DNA of 64,000 nt from Alitta virens (GCA_932294295.1 OW028585.1:15929360-15993359); one strand, 5' to 3'. Shown: positions 32,542-44,858, numbered from the stretch's first letter. Made by a program: numbers and translations. Notes: generated by a model from the sequence alone, not told the origin.

Positions 32542-33309
32542 TCAAGATTTCTCTCCATGTACCTTCATATGCCTTATCAGATTATTTTGTGCTGCAAATG
32601 CTTTCCCACAGACAGTGCAGGTGTAAGGTTTCTCCCCACTGTGTGTCCTCATGTGGTTGATCAGGACATTAGAATATGCAAAGCTTTTACCACAAGTACT
32701 GCAAGTGTAAGGTCTTTCTCCACTGTGTATCTTCATGTGTTGGGTCAGGGCACATTGCTGTGTATATCCTTTCCCACAAACATTGCAAGTGTAAGGTCTA
32801 TCATCACTGTGGATCTTCATGTGTGCGTTGCGCTGCTTTTTTGTGGTGAATACTTTCTCACAAACATTGCAAGTGTGAGGTCTCTCCGTACTGTGTGTCG
32901 TCATGTGTGTGTCCAGGTAAATTTGTGCTTTAAAGCCTTTCCCGCAGAGTGTGCAAGTGAAAGGTGTCCCTTCACTGTGTGTTATCATGTGCAATCTCAG
33001 GTCTCGTGGCCGAGCAAATCCTTTCTCACAGACATTGCAAGTATAAGGTTTCTCTCCAGTATGTATACTCATGTGCGAGTTGCGTTGGTGTCTAGTTTTG
33101 AATTTGTTCCCACACACACTGCACATGAACGGTAATTCACCAGTGTGAATCCTCTTGTGTATGACCACGCTATATTTTTGCGTAAATCCTTTATTACAGA
33201 TATCGCAAATATATGGTCTTTCAATCTGCTTTTCGTTGCACTTATTCAATTCACTGCTATTTTGCATCTCACGATCTTCACCGCTTTCCTCTTTCATTTG
33301 TAAATCCAT
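32542..33309 (-). CDS. C2H2 zinc-finger protein, 8 fingers (family B, gene 4)
   Basis: I place the start at the ATG 33307-33309 (255 residues), not at the longer upstream opening. A polypyrimidine acceptor ends at 33336 and the paralogues start at the matching Met. The leader (about 35 residues, MDLQMKEESGEDREM...) is acidic; no effector domain is visible. Eight complete C2H2 fingers follow, the first two shared almost unchanged with genes 5 and 6 (YICDIC.KGFTQKYSVVIH and FMCSVCGNKF), the rest diverged. The protein ends just after the last linker. Presumed nuclear DNA-binding protein. Upstream bases 33338-33492 remain open in frame but are intron sequence in this reading. Confidence 0.88.
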   Translation of the reverse strand: MDLQMKEESGEDREMQNSSELNKCNEKQIERPYICDICNKGFTQKYSVVIHKRIHTGELPFMCSVCGNKFKTRHQRNSHMSIHTGEKPYTCNVCEKGFARPRDLRLHMITHSEGTPFTCTLCGKGFKAQIYLDTHMTTHSTERPHTCNVCEKVFTTKKQRNAHMKIHSDDRPYTCNVCGKGYTQQCALTQHMKIHSGERPYTCSTCGKSFAYSNVLINHMRTHSGEKPYTCTVCGKAFAAQNNLIRHMKVHGEKS

Positions 33310-33499
33310 CTCTTTCCAACTTAAATGCAGTTCTTCTGAAAACAGGAAAAAAATCGGACATACAACAGAATTAAAGCACATCTCCCTAGAAAACTTCATA
33401 GCCAGCTTTGTAATCTGTAAATTCATGTAGGTTATTCCCGAAGGTCTATGCATTCTCCAGACTAATATTGAAGCATATTTAGAAGTTCCCATAACACCT

Positions 33500-35290
33500 A
33501 TAACATGATCTCTTTAAAAATAATACAGAGGTTTTTTGTGCCCAAGACAGTTCCTTAGCAATTCCCTGGGTCAATGATGACCGAGGTTTATGATTTCAAA
33601 TATATCATAGTGAGTTTGTTGTGCAATATTTACATGTTTATTGCCCTATTTTTCCCTCTCTTATCATTTACGCTACTAACAAGTGAAGAACTTTTATTCA
33701 GCCTAAATAATTGAAGAAATGTTGCAACATTAATTTTTATTTTTATTTCATCAGTGTTTTTGATATTTGCCTTGTATCCTTGCATCTTAACCCTTGGACA
33801 TAACAAAGTGGCCTCTGGGTGTGAGACAGTGTCTTTTTAATAAACAACAGGGTGAGCTGAGATGCTGCAGCACCCTTGTTTCTCTGTCACACATCAGTGA
33901 TTTAAATCAATGTTGTGTTGTTTTGTTTTTTGTCTTTTTTGTAAAAGCCAACAGAACACATTTTGTCCAAAACTGGCCTAGTTAAAACACATGTTACAAA
34001 AATAAACTCCTTCAGTCTCTAATTTGGTAAGGGTGTAAAACCCATATCAGATGTCTGTATACTCACATTTATATGTATCCAGGAAATTCAAAGCAGGAGT
34101 GTGCCACATGTGAGTTCATGCAAACATTGTGAAGAGCCAGAGTCATGGGTGAATGATTCTAGGTGAGAATGGAACATACCCTGGAGCAAGAAATTCGGAC
34201 TGAATTTAGGTCATGCAGAAGGGCAGGACAGATAGACTATTGTGATCATATACCAAATTATACCTGGTTCAGGACTACATCTCCCCACCTGTTCCAAAAA
34301 TGAAGGGGGGGGGGGCTGATAACGTTTTCTTCCCCTCCCATAGTTTATATGCCAAGTGCTTCACCTTTCCATGTTTTATAATGTCATTGTTTCTAAGTTA
34401 TCTTTTATTTTGTTTCATCTTACTTTAAAACAATAATTGAGCATGTATGTTTATGACATTTTTAAGAACAATGTGCCCCATGAGCTTCCATACCCCCCCC
34501 CCCCCCCAAATAAATCTAAAATCTAAAAATAACCCTTTTGCATTAGTTTAAAACTCTTTGGAAATACACAAAGTTTAATACCAGGTATAGCTAACAGGTA
34601 TGTACTGATATACAGCAGGTTGATAACCCATCAGGCACGCTATATAATCATATTATTGTAATAAATATTGTGCAAATTAATACAACATAATAACAAAGTT
34701 CAAACCTGCTGCTGTGATGAGCTGGTAAAGATGAAATATGGTATAAAACATTCTACTAAAACATTGCAACAAAACATAATTATGATCAATAATAAAGTTT
34801 AAATACATACTGTCTCTTAATAAAATATCAAAATTAATAGCATACTCCTGTATGTGTTACTTGAGAATATTGAATGATAATCTCAAATATATATATATAT
34901 ATATACAGCTCACCAGTTTTATGAGTGCTAATAATTGCGGAGTTCATGATGACATGGCCTGCCAATCTTTGCCAATTGCAATTGAGCCTTGAAGTGTTCT
35001 GCCAATTAAAGGAGAATTTGTCATTGAGTGACCTAACTATACAAACACTTCACAAAATTCAAATGAGTTAGAGCAAAGATGATGCTAGTAAAGAACATTC
35101 TTGTTAATCATTGAAATAACTCAATATAATACTACCTAGTATGATTATTGTAAAATGCCTTCACAATCACAACAGAATGAATGTAACACTTCTGTATGAG
35201 TGTTATTAGGTACATTGTCTATGATTCTACCAACGTGACTTATGTCAACAAGTGCCAATAAAATCACAAATGTGATCATTTATAAATAGA
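33500..35290. other. Intergenic with simple repeats
   Basis: There is no supported gene. The stretch 33990-34200 is a diverged copy of the block at 30040-30180. G and C runs lie at 34305-34315 and 34493-34507, and an AT run at 34886-34906. Confidence 0.45.
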
Positions 35291-36400
35291 TAGCAATTAA
35301 TAAGCATAATCTAGCTACATTTCATCTTTGTACTTCTGTAGTTGCTGCTAACACACTGAAGTGAGTTTTTTTAATTTAGTCAGTGTTAGTGTCTTTAGTC
35401 AGTGTCACTTATCCCTGTGTGTCCTCACCTCACATACCAGCAACCTAATTATGTACATGTTTTGCTTGTTTACTCACCAACACTAAATTAATCAATTTCT
35501 CTTATAGTCTATAGGCTGGCTTATGGTATGAAAGATCTAACAATGAAATAATTAGATTTTAATGTGCTGAGTTTTCGCAATTCTTGTTCTGACAAGCAGG
35601 CGCAATTCAGAAAAATTGCCTTAACTAAAGAAATATCAATAAAATTCTCTGGTATTTTTAAGAGAAGATTTCTTAATTCTATACTCAGCCTATTTGCTAC
35701 ATAGTTTAACCAATCATTTTGTTTAACTAGGTAAACTAGCAAAGAATCGCTGGGCTGTGAGGTGACGGCACACAGTGTTATTGACAAAATTTGCAGAAGG
35801 TGTCAATTAGGAGATCTGTGAAGTCAGCTATTGGCATTTGCTACTTGGCATTTACTTGAGAGAGATCCTCTACTTGGCCAAAAGTTTAATAGGCAGTTAA
35901 ATGATTGCCTGTTGGCCGAAATTTTTATAAAATTTATCCAGCATGATCTTTGCCAATATTTCAGCTTTGCACTTATGTAGTTGCTAACACATTGAAATTA
36001 GATTCAATTTAGATATGGTGAATTAAACTAAATTTCAATCAATCAAAAATACCATTAGTTGTTATCAATAGCCACTGAGGAAGAGGGAATTTATTCAGGA
36101 TAGAATGCTACTGTAGTTGATTCTAACACATTGAAGTTAGTTTAAATTTAGTCAGAGTTAGTGTATTTGATCATTGTCACTCATTGACAAATTTGCTTTG
36201 GCAGAAGATGTCAAGAGATCCGTGAAGTCAGCTGTTTGAGTTTTTTGCTGATACGGGATTACAGTTTGATTATCATATAACCACTGTGATTACAGTAATC
36301 TCTTGCGTTATTAGGAATTTCATTTAAATGGGTTTAAATTCAGATATTGACTGCACAAAGTATAAATTTTGTCTCATCACCCACAGTTAATGTGTGAACT
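35290..36400. repeat. Internally repetitive AT-rich block
   Basis: Related strings recur at 35340-35410, 35790-35870, 35950-36000, 36110-36240 and again at 36660-36770, for example AACACATTGAAGTTAG-like, GTGAAGTCAGCTAT-like and GGCTACTTGGCATTTACTTG. Several diverged direct duplications of 60-120 bp explain the pattern. Confidence 0.55.
35521..35787 (-). CDS. Unidentified ORF in a dispersed repeat
   Basis: An 88-codon frame on the minus strand. It is Leu-rich and helical, with an NDWLNYVANRLSIELRNLLL segment that loosely recalls a death-fold helix pair, though I would not assign the domain. The DNA matches 5575-5735 on the opposite strand, where the frame is broken. It may be an exon or a relic of a mobile gene. 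Confidence 0.25.
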   Translation of the reverse strand: MSITLCAVTSQPSDSLLVYLVKQNDWLNYVANRLSIELRNLLLKIPENFIDISLVKAIFLNCACLSEQELRKLSTLKSNYFIVRSFIP

Positions 36401-36405
36401 TGGGA

Positions 36406-36597
36406 GTGGTGGTGGTGGATTAGGGCTTTACGTCCTGTATTTCTGCACCTGATGGGCTAATTAGGACAGGTAGGGACAACGGCAATGAAACGAAGGATGA
36501 AACAGCCATCCAACATAGGTTCGACTGGGAATTGAACCCGGGACCCAGTGGTTGGAAGCCCAGAGCGCTACCACTGAGCTAGGCCCCCACCCTCGTC
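36406..36597 (-). mobile_element. tRNA-derived SINE, family A (full copy)
   Basis: On the minus strand it starts with a tRNA-like head: GGGGGCCTAGCTCAGTGGTAG contains an A box and GGTTCAATTCC a B box, so RNA polymerase III transcription is expected. The body of about 120 bp follows. An 11-bp target-site duplication TGAACTTGGGA flanks it (36395-36405 and 36598-36608), as left by LINE-driven insertion. Confidence 0.85.
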
Positions 36598-37009
36598 TGA
36601 ACTTGGGATGATGTGCAATTATGTGTAATCTCTTATGAGCAAAAACTCTATTTTGTGCTTGCAACTTCGCTTGAAGTCAGCTACCTCGCGCTGGCTACTT
36701 GGCATTTACTTGAGAGATCCTGAAGTTATCTATTTAGGGCTGGCTACTTGACATTTACTTGAACTTGTACATTATGATGAAGCTTTAAAATTGACTTTCG
36801 GCTAACAGCCAACTGATCGACCAACCTAACAAAATGTTCAGCCAAAAAAATAGAATCTTGCTCAAGTTAATAGGCTGGTATGCAAAAAAACAAGTATTGA
36901 AACTTACTTTGACAAGACCAAATTATTCGTGTTTTGTTAAACGCCCTATCCAGACAAAACCTATGCATCCTAATAACCCAATGCAGATTAGTTCCTGAAT
37001 CTTGGTAAT

Positions 37010-37223
37010 CCATAAATTATTGATTTCATATTCTCAAGATTCCAGAGTTGTAACTCACCAGGGAGCTTTCAGATGTCTCTCACAGTCTTCATCAGCCAAC
37101 TTTCTAACTCAGATCAGTCACAAGGTCAAGATCATTTGAAAGGAGTGATAGGTAGATGGGTGATCATGTGACTAAAACTGATTTTGACAGTTACAACTCT
37201 AGAATATGAAATCAATAATCTAT
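37010..37223. mobile_element. 214-bp MITE with terminal inverted repeats
   Basis: ATTATTGATTTCATATTCT near the left end is matched by its reverse complement at the right end, and AGAGTTGTAACT follows in both arms. There is no coding frame. It lies just before the segmental duplication that carries gene 5. Confidence 0.65.
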
Positions 37224-37607
37224 GCATCCTGATGTTTTGCTATGTACTGAACAAGATCAAAGACATTTACTGATCAGAAGTTTTATTAACCATACAAAAG
37301 TATACATGACCTGAGAAGTAAAGTATGACAGGTTTGTCTAATACACATAACATTCCCACAACCATGACCTGGATTGAATTACAACAAAAAATTAAAACTA
37401 ATGCATATTCAATAGAAACATGTATATGTAATAGATACTTGTAAAGTTCTTATATCCTTCTGATCTTAATATTGTGATGTTCAGTTGTTGACTTCAGATG
37501 TTCACATAACTTGTAAAAAAAATTTCCATTTCTAATTCTATTCTATTTAGTAGATCTATGGTTTTATACTTGAGTCTAGTAAGTAAATTTCATAAGGTAT
37601 CCTTTGC

Positions 37608-38311
37608 TCAGTTTCCGCTGTGTGTCCTCATATGCCTGATCAGACTATTTTGCACTGCAAATCTTTTCTCACATAGAGAGCAAGTGTAAGGTTTTTCTCC
37701 GCTGTGTGTCCTCATGTGTGTGGTCAGAAGACTAGAATAAGCAAATCCTTTACCAAAAACATCGCAAGTGTAAGGTCTCTCTCCACTGTGTGTCCTCATG
37801 TGTGTGGTCAGGGAACCTTTTTGTGTAAATCCTTTCCCACAGACATTGCAAGTGTAAAGTCTCTCTCCACTGTGAATCCTTTTATGTACAGTCAGGTAAT
37901 GTTGCAGTGTAAATGTTTTCAAACAAACATCGCACATGTAAGGTCTCTCTCCAGTGTGCAAGGTTTCTTTTCACTATGCATCCCCATGTGTAATTTTAAA
38001 TCACTTGGCCGAGCGAAAGTTTTCTCACAGACATTGCAAGTATAAGGTTTTTCTCCAGTATGTATACTCATGTGCGAGTTGCGCTGGTCTCTTGTTTTAA
38101 ATTTGTTCCCACACACACTGCACATGAACGGTAATTCACCAGTGTGAATCCTCTTGTGTATGACCACGCTATATTTTTGCGTAAATCCTTTCTGACAGAT
38201 ATCGCAAATATATGGTCTTTCAATCTCCCTATCATTGCGCTTTTTCAATTCGTTGCTACTGTGCACCTCATTATCCTCCCCGCTTTTCTCATTTATATCC
38301 AAATCCATCAT
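37608..38311 (-). pseudogene. C2H2 zinc-finger gene 5, frameshifted copy of gene 6
   Basis: The gene starts like gene 6 (MMDLDINEKSGED, ATG at 38309-38311, acceptor near 38338) and reads three fingers. Compared with gene 6, 64 bp corresponding to 41033-41096 are missing, which removes most of finger 4 and shifts the frame. The remaining fingers (37608-37961) are open but out of frame. The junction shows a TG/GTG microhomology. In addition the second Cys of the AYSSLL finger is Phe (CDVF in place of CDVC), which would destroy that finger. The copy could still give a short three-finger protein of about 130 residues. Confidence 0.88.
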
Positions 38312-38369
38312 CTCTGTTCAATTTCAATGCAGTTCTCTGAAAAAAAAAAAATTTATATTATCAGGAAAA

Positions 38370-38683
38370 AGTGCAGTATAGCGAACCCAAATTTATGACC
38401 ATATTTACAAGCGACGTTGCCAGGCCTATGACGTCAAATGCTTGAATTCAATATGTGACGTCACAAACATACGCGCGGCTGTGATAATTTTCAAGGCAAG
38501 GACGCAGATTATTATTGTTTATTTTTGCTGTTTCTTGGGGGATGCCATCCCCAAACCCCTGTTATCTACACATATATAATTCTTATTGTTTGCCACAACA
38601 ACATTTGGTAAAAAAATACTGACTATTTTCAGTTTTAATGGAAGCCAACTATGGGCATAAATCTGGGTCCGCTATACTGCACT
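38370..38683. mobile_element. 314-bp MITE in the 5' intron of gene 5
   Basis: AGTGCAGTATAGCG at the left end is the reverse complement of CGCTATACTGCACT at the right end, and the match continues inward for about 14 bp. The paralogous place in copy B (about 41485-41510) has no insert. The interior contains two TGACGTCA-like CRE palindromes (near 38431 and 38457) and GC-rich DNA unlike its surroundings. Confidence 0.8.
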
Positions 38684-39442
38684 AAACCCTATAATCATAT
38701 TTCAGGAAATTAGCTTCAAATACGGCAGATATTTCCTGTGAGTACCATATGGTAATCCCAACAGTCTTTGGATTCCCCTGTTCCACATGGAGTGGAAGTC
38801 TTTGGTTTTGTGGTCACAGAGGTTCTAGGCTTGGCACCCATACATATGACAACATTGCGACCTGAAGAGGGATGACTGCATCAGGTGCATTTGGAAGATT
38901 TGCCAAAACTGTCCATCCATCCTATCAGATCTCCCTTTTTGCCATAATCTCATTCGTCTCATTGAGATTGTAGGACACATCAGTGCTTCACATTTGAGGC
39001 CCATTTCAACTTTGAGCCACACAATGATATGTCAGGTAACTTCCTGCGTGGTCATGCCTTGAGAACATAATACAATATTATATACTATTCAATCTCTTAA
39101 ATCTGGTTATTTGAGAGTACGGTTATAATATGGTCTGTAGTCTCACAAATATAGTTAAATGCAGCTTTCCGTCAAGATACAGCTTTGCCAGATCAAACCT
39201 ACCAGCCATGAACAATGTTATATTTTTCTACTTCTTCTGATTGCGCATTGATATCTGAGCAACTATTTAACAAGCAAAGCTCTCACTAAAAAAGAGACCT
39301 GTACCAGGCTTGTGTGATAGCATAATAACAGTCAATTATAGATATTGTAGAAAAAAAGTTTTGTAGGATAAGGAGAAATTATACTCTTAAGATTTAAATG
39401 ATATATCTTATAAATGATATATTTAAATAACAAAAAGTCCAC

Positions 39443-39512
39443 AGGGTTTGATTCGTACCCTGGTTCGCCCCGCCATTCATAGCAGACCAATGCTTAGACC
39501 ACTCAGCCACTT
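39443..39512 (-). mobile_element. tRNA-Leu/Ser-like SINE head
   Basis: Minus-strand TGGCTGAGTGGTCTAAGC matches an A box of the Leu/Ser tRNA class, and a weakened B box (GGTACGAATCAA) follows about 50 bp on. The paralogous sequence near 42636-42690 is more decayed. It is not a functional tRNA: the stems do not close. Confidence 0.5.
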
Positions 39513-40665
39513 TTGCAGGCTATATATAGCCCAATGTTTCTGGAAATGTTCTGAGCTTATGTAGGTCATGTGCCGCATCAACTGGCAGAACCATGCTGTC
39601 TTACAGTAAAATTCCATTGTTACCAGTTCAATTATGTCTCAAACATGAATTTATGCATTTTGAATGTGCTGACCAAGTACTATTTGCCAAATTAGCTGAA
39701 ACAGTGGCAGCCATACAGTACACTTCCCCAAACAGAGCTGGTATTCCTTATCAGGTCAATCCAAATATGGGCATACACAGAAATTGATGACAAAACTTCA
39801 CCAGGCATGTCCTCAAAATTTTAAAACTGACTTTAGAAGTACTCGTAAGCAGTAAGATATCTTACTATGAAGGTATTCTATAGATTGAGATCTGGTACAA
39901 AAACTTTCACTTCTTATTGTTCATTGAATAATTATTCAACAATGTCATACTGTAGTACAAGCACAATGTAAATTAATTTCGAAGTATATCACTCTACTAA
40001 AGTCTCACATGATTTTATAGAGCCAGCTGATATTTGAAATGTTTTTTAAGAGAAAATGCTACATAAAATTCAGGGGGGAATCTGGTGAAAATCTAGTTCA
40101 ATATTTAAAATAACTAACATCATTGCCCCTACACCAGAATGATTTTTGTGAGTCACTCATGCCCTGTAGTTGACATCTTGTGTGCAAATGCTTGGGGGTA
40201 TGAATGTAAGAATGGAAATATTACAATTTTTTATTATAACATCTTCATGCGTTTGATGTATATGTAATGTCAACTGGAATTAACATCCAAATTAGTCCAC
40301 TAAAATCTGTTCTGTTGGCCAATTAGACCTACACAAATATCATGGATATTTCATATTGTATTAACCAATACAAAAGTATACATGACCTGAGAATTAAAGT
40401 ATGACAGGTTTGTCTAATCCAAATTACATTCCCACAACCATGACCTTGATTGAATTACATCAAAAAATTTAAACTAATGCATATTCAATAGAAACATGTA
40501 TATGTAATAGATACTTGTAAAGTTCTTATATCCTTCTGATCTTAATATTGTGATGTTCAGTTGTTGACTTCAGATGTTCACATAACTTGTAACACTTTTT
40601 TCCATTTCTAATTCTATTCTATTCCGTAGATCTATGGTTTTATACTTGAGTCTAGTATGTAAATT

Positions 40666-41451
40666 TCATAAGATATCCTTTGCTGAGTTTCTGCTGTGTG
40701 TCCTCATATGCCTAATCAGATTATTTTGCACTGCAAATCTTTTCTCACATAGAGAGCAAGTGTAAGGTTTTTCTCCGCTGTGTGTCCTCGTGTGTGTGGT
40801 CAGGAGACTAGAATAAGCAAATCCTTTACCACAAACATCGCAAGTGTAAGGTCTCTCTCCACTGTGTGTCCTCATGTGTGTGGTCAGGGAACCTTTTTGT
40901 GTAAATCCTTTCCCACAGACACTGCAAGTGTAAAGTCTCTCTCCACTGTGAATCCTTATGTGTACAGTCAGGTGATGTTGCTGTGTAAATGTTTTCAAAC
41001 AAACATCGCACATGTAAGGTCTCTCTCCAGTGTGTATCCTCATGTGCTTATTTAGGTCACTTTGCCGGATATATCCTTTCCCGCAGACTTTGCAAGTGCA
41101 AGGTTTCTTTTCACTATGCATCCCCATGTGTACATTTAAATCATTTGGCCGAGCGAAAGTTCTCCCACAGACATTGCAAGTATAAGGTTTTTCTCCAGTA
41201 TGTATACTCATGTGCGAGTTGCGCTGGTGTCTAGTTCTGAATTTGTTCCCACACACACTGCACATGAACGGTAATTCACCAGTGTGAATCCTCTTGTGTA
41301 TGACCACGCTATATTTTTGCGTAAATCCTTTCTGACAGATATCGCAAATATATGGTCTTTCAATCTCCCTATCATTGCGCTTTTTCAATTCGTTGCTACT
41401 GTGCACCTCATTATCCTCCCCGCTTTTCTCGTTTATATCCAAATCCATCAT
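40666..41451 (-). CDS. C2H2 zinc-finger protein, 8 fingers (family B, gene 6)
   Basis: The start is the ATG at 41449-41451 (261 residues); an in-frame TTG upstream is not used, and an acceptor AG lies at 41477-41478, so a 5' UTR exon precedes it. The leader of about 35 residues is acidic and has the IERPYICDIC junction of family B. Eight intact C2H2 fingers follow with HTGE or HSGE linkers; the finger 3-4 linker is altered (HSEKKPCTC). It is the functional partner of the broken gene 5 and is more distantly related to gene 4. No effector domain is visible, so the protein may act through DNA binding alone. Confidence 0.9.
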   Translation of the reverse strand: MMDLDINEKSGEDNEVHSSNELKKRNDREIERPYICDICQKGFTQKYSVVIHKRIHTGELPFMCSVCGNKFRTRHQRNSHMSIHTGEKPYTCNVCGRTFARPNDLNVHMGMHSEKKPCTCKVCGKGYIRQSDLNKHMRIHTGERPYMCDVCLKTFTQQHHLTVHIRIHSGERLYTCSVCGKGFTQKGSLTTHMRTHSGERPYTCDVCGKGFAYSSLLTTHTRTHSGEKPYTCSLCEKRFAVQNNLIRHMRTHSRNSAKDIL

Positions 41452-42957
41452 CACTGTCAAACTTTAATGCAGTTCTCTGAAAAAAAAAATTATGTTATCA
41501 TATTTCAGGAAATTACCTCAATATCTGCTTTATATACTGTGTCAAAGTCCCTTCAGAGTTCATTAAAAGTGAGGTCAAATGGTCGGTACCAAAATTTGTT
41601 TTGCATCCCAGCAGGAAATTTAACAGGTCAGAGTGAGGAAAATCAACAGTGTCAATCAAATTGTCTCTAAGTTCTTTCTGGCTTGTATGATGCACAATTC
41701 CTCCTGAGAGCACACCATGTGCATGTTAACAAACTGAATTGCAGCAAACAGCTTTGATAACTTAGTATTTGTAATTCTGATGTCTTAATTTTTTCCTAAC
41801 ATGGTCTCAGCACTCTTTGTTCCTCAGTATCCAATATATTTGACAAGTTGTTCTCACTACTGCACATGGTGCGAGCCATTTTAGCACACCGCTTATACAC
41901 TTAAGACTCAGCCAAATACGGTATGTATTTCCTGTGAGTACCATACGGTAATCCCAACAGTCTTTGGATTCCCCTATTCCACATGGAGTGGAAGTCTTTG
42001 GTTCGGTGGTCACAGAGGTTCTAGGCTTGGCACCCATACATGTGACAACATTGCGACCTGAAGAGGGGTAAAATGACTGCATCAGGTGCATTTGGAAGAT
42101 TTGCCAAAACTGTGTCCATCCATCCTATCAGATCTCCCTTTTTGCCATAATCCCATTCGTCTCATTGAGATTGTGCGAGACATAAGTGCTTCACATTTTA
42201 GGCCCATTTCAACTTTGAGCCACACAATGACCTTGAGAACATTATTATATACTATTCAATCTCCTAAATCTGGTTATTTGAGAGTACAGTTATAATATGG
42301 TCCGTAGTCTCACAAATATAGTTAAATGCAGCTTTCCGTCAAGATTTTCTTTCCTAGTCTTCAACAGTTTTACCAGATAATATGTACAAGTCATGAAAAA
42401 TTATCAATTTTTCTACCTCTTCTGATTACATATTGATATCTGAGCAACTATTTAACAAGCAAAGCTCTCACTAAAAAAGAGACCTGTACCAGGCTTGTGT
42501 GATAGCATTATAACAGTCAATTATAGATATTTTAGAAAAAAAGTTTTGTAGGATAAGGAGAAATTATACTCTTCTCTTAAGATGATATAAATGATATATC
42601 TTATAAATGATATATTTAAATAACAAAAAGAAAAACCCTGGTTCCCCCAGCCATTATATAGCAGTCCAATGCTCAGACCACGCAGCACATGAATTTTATG
42701 CATTTTGGTGACCAAGTACTTTTTGCCAGGATTAGCTGAAACTATGGTCATACAGCACACTACCCCAAACAGAGCCAGGTTGCCTTATAAGGTCAATCCT
42801 AATATGGGCATGCACAGAAAGTGATGACAAAACTTCACACGGCATGTCCTCAAAATTTTAAAACTGACTTTAGAAGTACTCTTAAGCAGTAAGATATCTT
42901 AGTATGAAAGTATTCTATAGATAGTACAATAACTTTCACTTCTTATTGTTTATTGAC

Positions 42958-43272
42958 TAATAGAGTATTTTCGCCGAGCAGCCCTGAGTTTAGCAAGACA
43001 TAAGTCCTTCTTCTCCTCTTATTACTCATTTTCCTTTTAGACATAGAAGATAATCACTGTCTTATGCAATAAATATAACTTTCTCAGAAAATCACAAAAA
43101 TCAACTGAAGGATAAGGTGTCAAATATACATTAAAATGCACTAAAAATACTGCTGCTAGGATTCACTTTGCTTCAGCCAATCACAGCCAAGGGTGGGAAT
43201 TTTTTCAGCCTATAGAATTGCAGTGTTCTGTCATAGCCACCTGGTGGAAATATAGAGAACCTTCCGTGAAAA
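42958..43272 (+). mobile_element. 315-bp MITE, second copy at 49652-49980
   Basis: It is absent from the paralogous site in copy A. The ends AATAGAGTATTTTC and GAAAATCCACTATT are imperfect inverted repeats. The same sequence in reverse orientation lies in the 3' UTR of the GPCR gene, with CACCTGGTGGAAAT and CCAATCACAGCCAAGGG recognisable in both. Confidence 0.8.
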
Positions 43273-44312
43273 TCCACTATTATTCAACAACATCATACTG
43301 CAGTACAAGCACTAATGATTGGCTTTTGAAAAATAAGATGTACTGTAACATTATTTTCACAGTATATCACTCTCCTAAAGTCTCGCATACTTTTACAGAG
43401 TCAGCTGATATTTGAAATGTTTTTTAGAGAAAATATTAGATAGCAAATTCAGAGGGGAATCTGGTGAACATCTAGTTCAATATTGAAAATAAGTGTTACA
43501 TCATTGCCCCTACACCAGAATGCGTTTGTGCATAAGTTATGTAACAACAGCTGCAAAGTGGCTTTAAAGTTGGCAACACATGACAAATTATCTCTTCTAA
43601 AAATTATTTGATGATTGTGCTTGTCATTCATGCCCTGTAGTTGACATTTTGCATGCAAATGCTTGGGGGTATGACAACTTTACAACCCACTGTGTAAGAA
43701 TGAAAATATTTAAACAATTTTATATCTTCATTTGATGTATATGTGAATAATGTCAACTGGAATTAACATCCAAATTAGTCAACTAAAATCTGTTCTGTTG
43801 CCCAATTAGACTTAAAAAAATATCATGGATATTTCAGAGGTTGTCTCTCATAATTAGTTAGCAGTTAACCACAAAATTTGCAAATTAAATTATGCATAAC
43901 ATGAAGCAAAATGTTACTTTAACAAGCCACCTCTCTACATTGGTAAGGATGTAAAGCAATGCCATATCAGATTTTTTGTATACTCACATTTCTATGAAAT
44001 TCCAGGAAACTGAACTGCTACATGGGAGTTCATTCAAACACTGTGACAAGAGGCTGACTGATTCAGAATGAAAGCCAGTCATGGTTGACTAAATTCAGGT
44101 CATGCAGATGGTCAGGTCATTTAGATTACTTAATTATGCCAAAGTATACCTGCCCCAGGGCATGCAGATAACCTTTTCACACTGTATAAACATAAAGAAA
44201 GACAGACAGACACACAATTCATTTTTTCATTCATATTGTATAGATATTTAAAACATTGATGTAATGAGATAATGAGATGACATGATATGGCAAGACTTTG
44301 TGAAAATTGGTA

Positions 44313-44337
44313 AATATATATATATATATATATATAT
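44313..44337. repeat. AT dinucleotide microsatellite
   Basis: About 12 TA units. Similar shorter runs occur at 46190-46206 and 46880-46896. Confidence 0.9.
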
Positions 44338-44410
44338 AAATGAGAAGACTCCCCAAAGACAAAAAAAGCTTGTCGTTACTAGGGAGCCACCTAAGGTTAA
44401 GAGATAAAGA

Positions 44411-44650
44411 AAACCCCTGCAAGCATAGAAAAAAATATAGTAATAATAATAATAAGTAAAATAAATATATCAAATATATATAAAGGAAACCCCTGCAAGT
44501 ATAGAATTGTATAAAATTTAAAGAAAAAAAATAATAATAATAATAAGTAAAAATAAATAGATTAATATATGTAAACAGGAAAAAAAAAATAGATTAATAT
44601 ATGTAAACAGGAAAAATAAATAGATTAATATATGTAAACAGTAAAAATAA
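44411..44650. repeat. Tandem repeat cluster (AT-rich)
   Basis: Two copies of an AAACCCCTGCAAG-led unit (44411 and 44487) are followed by three copies of a roughly 33-bp unit containing TAGATTAATATATGTAAACA (about 44557-44642). AAT triplets lie between. Confidence 0.8.
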
Positions 44651-44858
44651 TTCAGATTCACTGTTGTGTTATGCTGCAAATATAGCAGTCTCTAGTTTGG
44701 CATTCAGTAATATACTTTCCAATTAGATAATTCTTTACATACCTGGCAAAACCGCCCATGCTGTGTGTGTAGATTATATATTACTTCTGTCTGTTTACTA
44801 TCGGCTCGCAGGGACGTCGCCGTTGCCCTCTAGTGAACGTTAGTAGAACTAGGCGGCA

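Larger units (their letters stand above)
37270..40340. repeat. Segmental duplication, copy A
   Basis: Copy A aligns with 40341-43830 over the zinc-finger gene, its 3' flank and about 1.5 kb of upstream DNA. The 3' flanks (37300-37600 and 40370-40660) are nearly identical, so the event is fairly recent. Copy A has one MITE (38370-38683) and a frameshifted gene. Confidence 0.85.
40341..43830. repeat. Segmental duplication, copy B
   Basis: Tandem partner of 37270-40340. It carries the intact gene 6 and lacks the MITE at 38370-38683, but has its own insert at 42958-43272. The copy A site near 39925-39950 is empty. Confidence 0.85.

Noticed and set aside
33310..33492. N-terminal extension of zinc-finger gene 4
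   Set aside because: An acceptor lies at 33336-33337 and the paralogues start at the downstream Met; the extension is intron.
36406..36597. tRNA gene
   Set aside because: The A and B boxes are present, but the acceptor stem does not close and a SINE body and target-site duplication follow; the same holds for 50488, 51255, 23235 and 39443.
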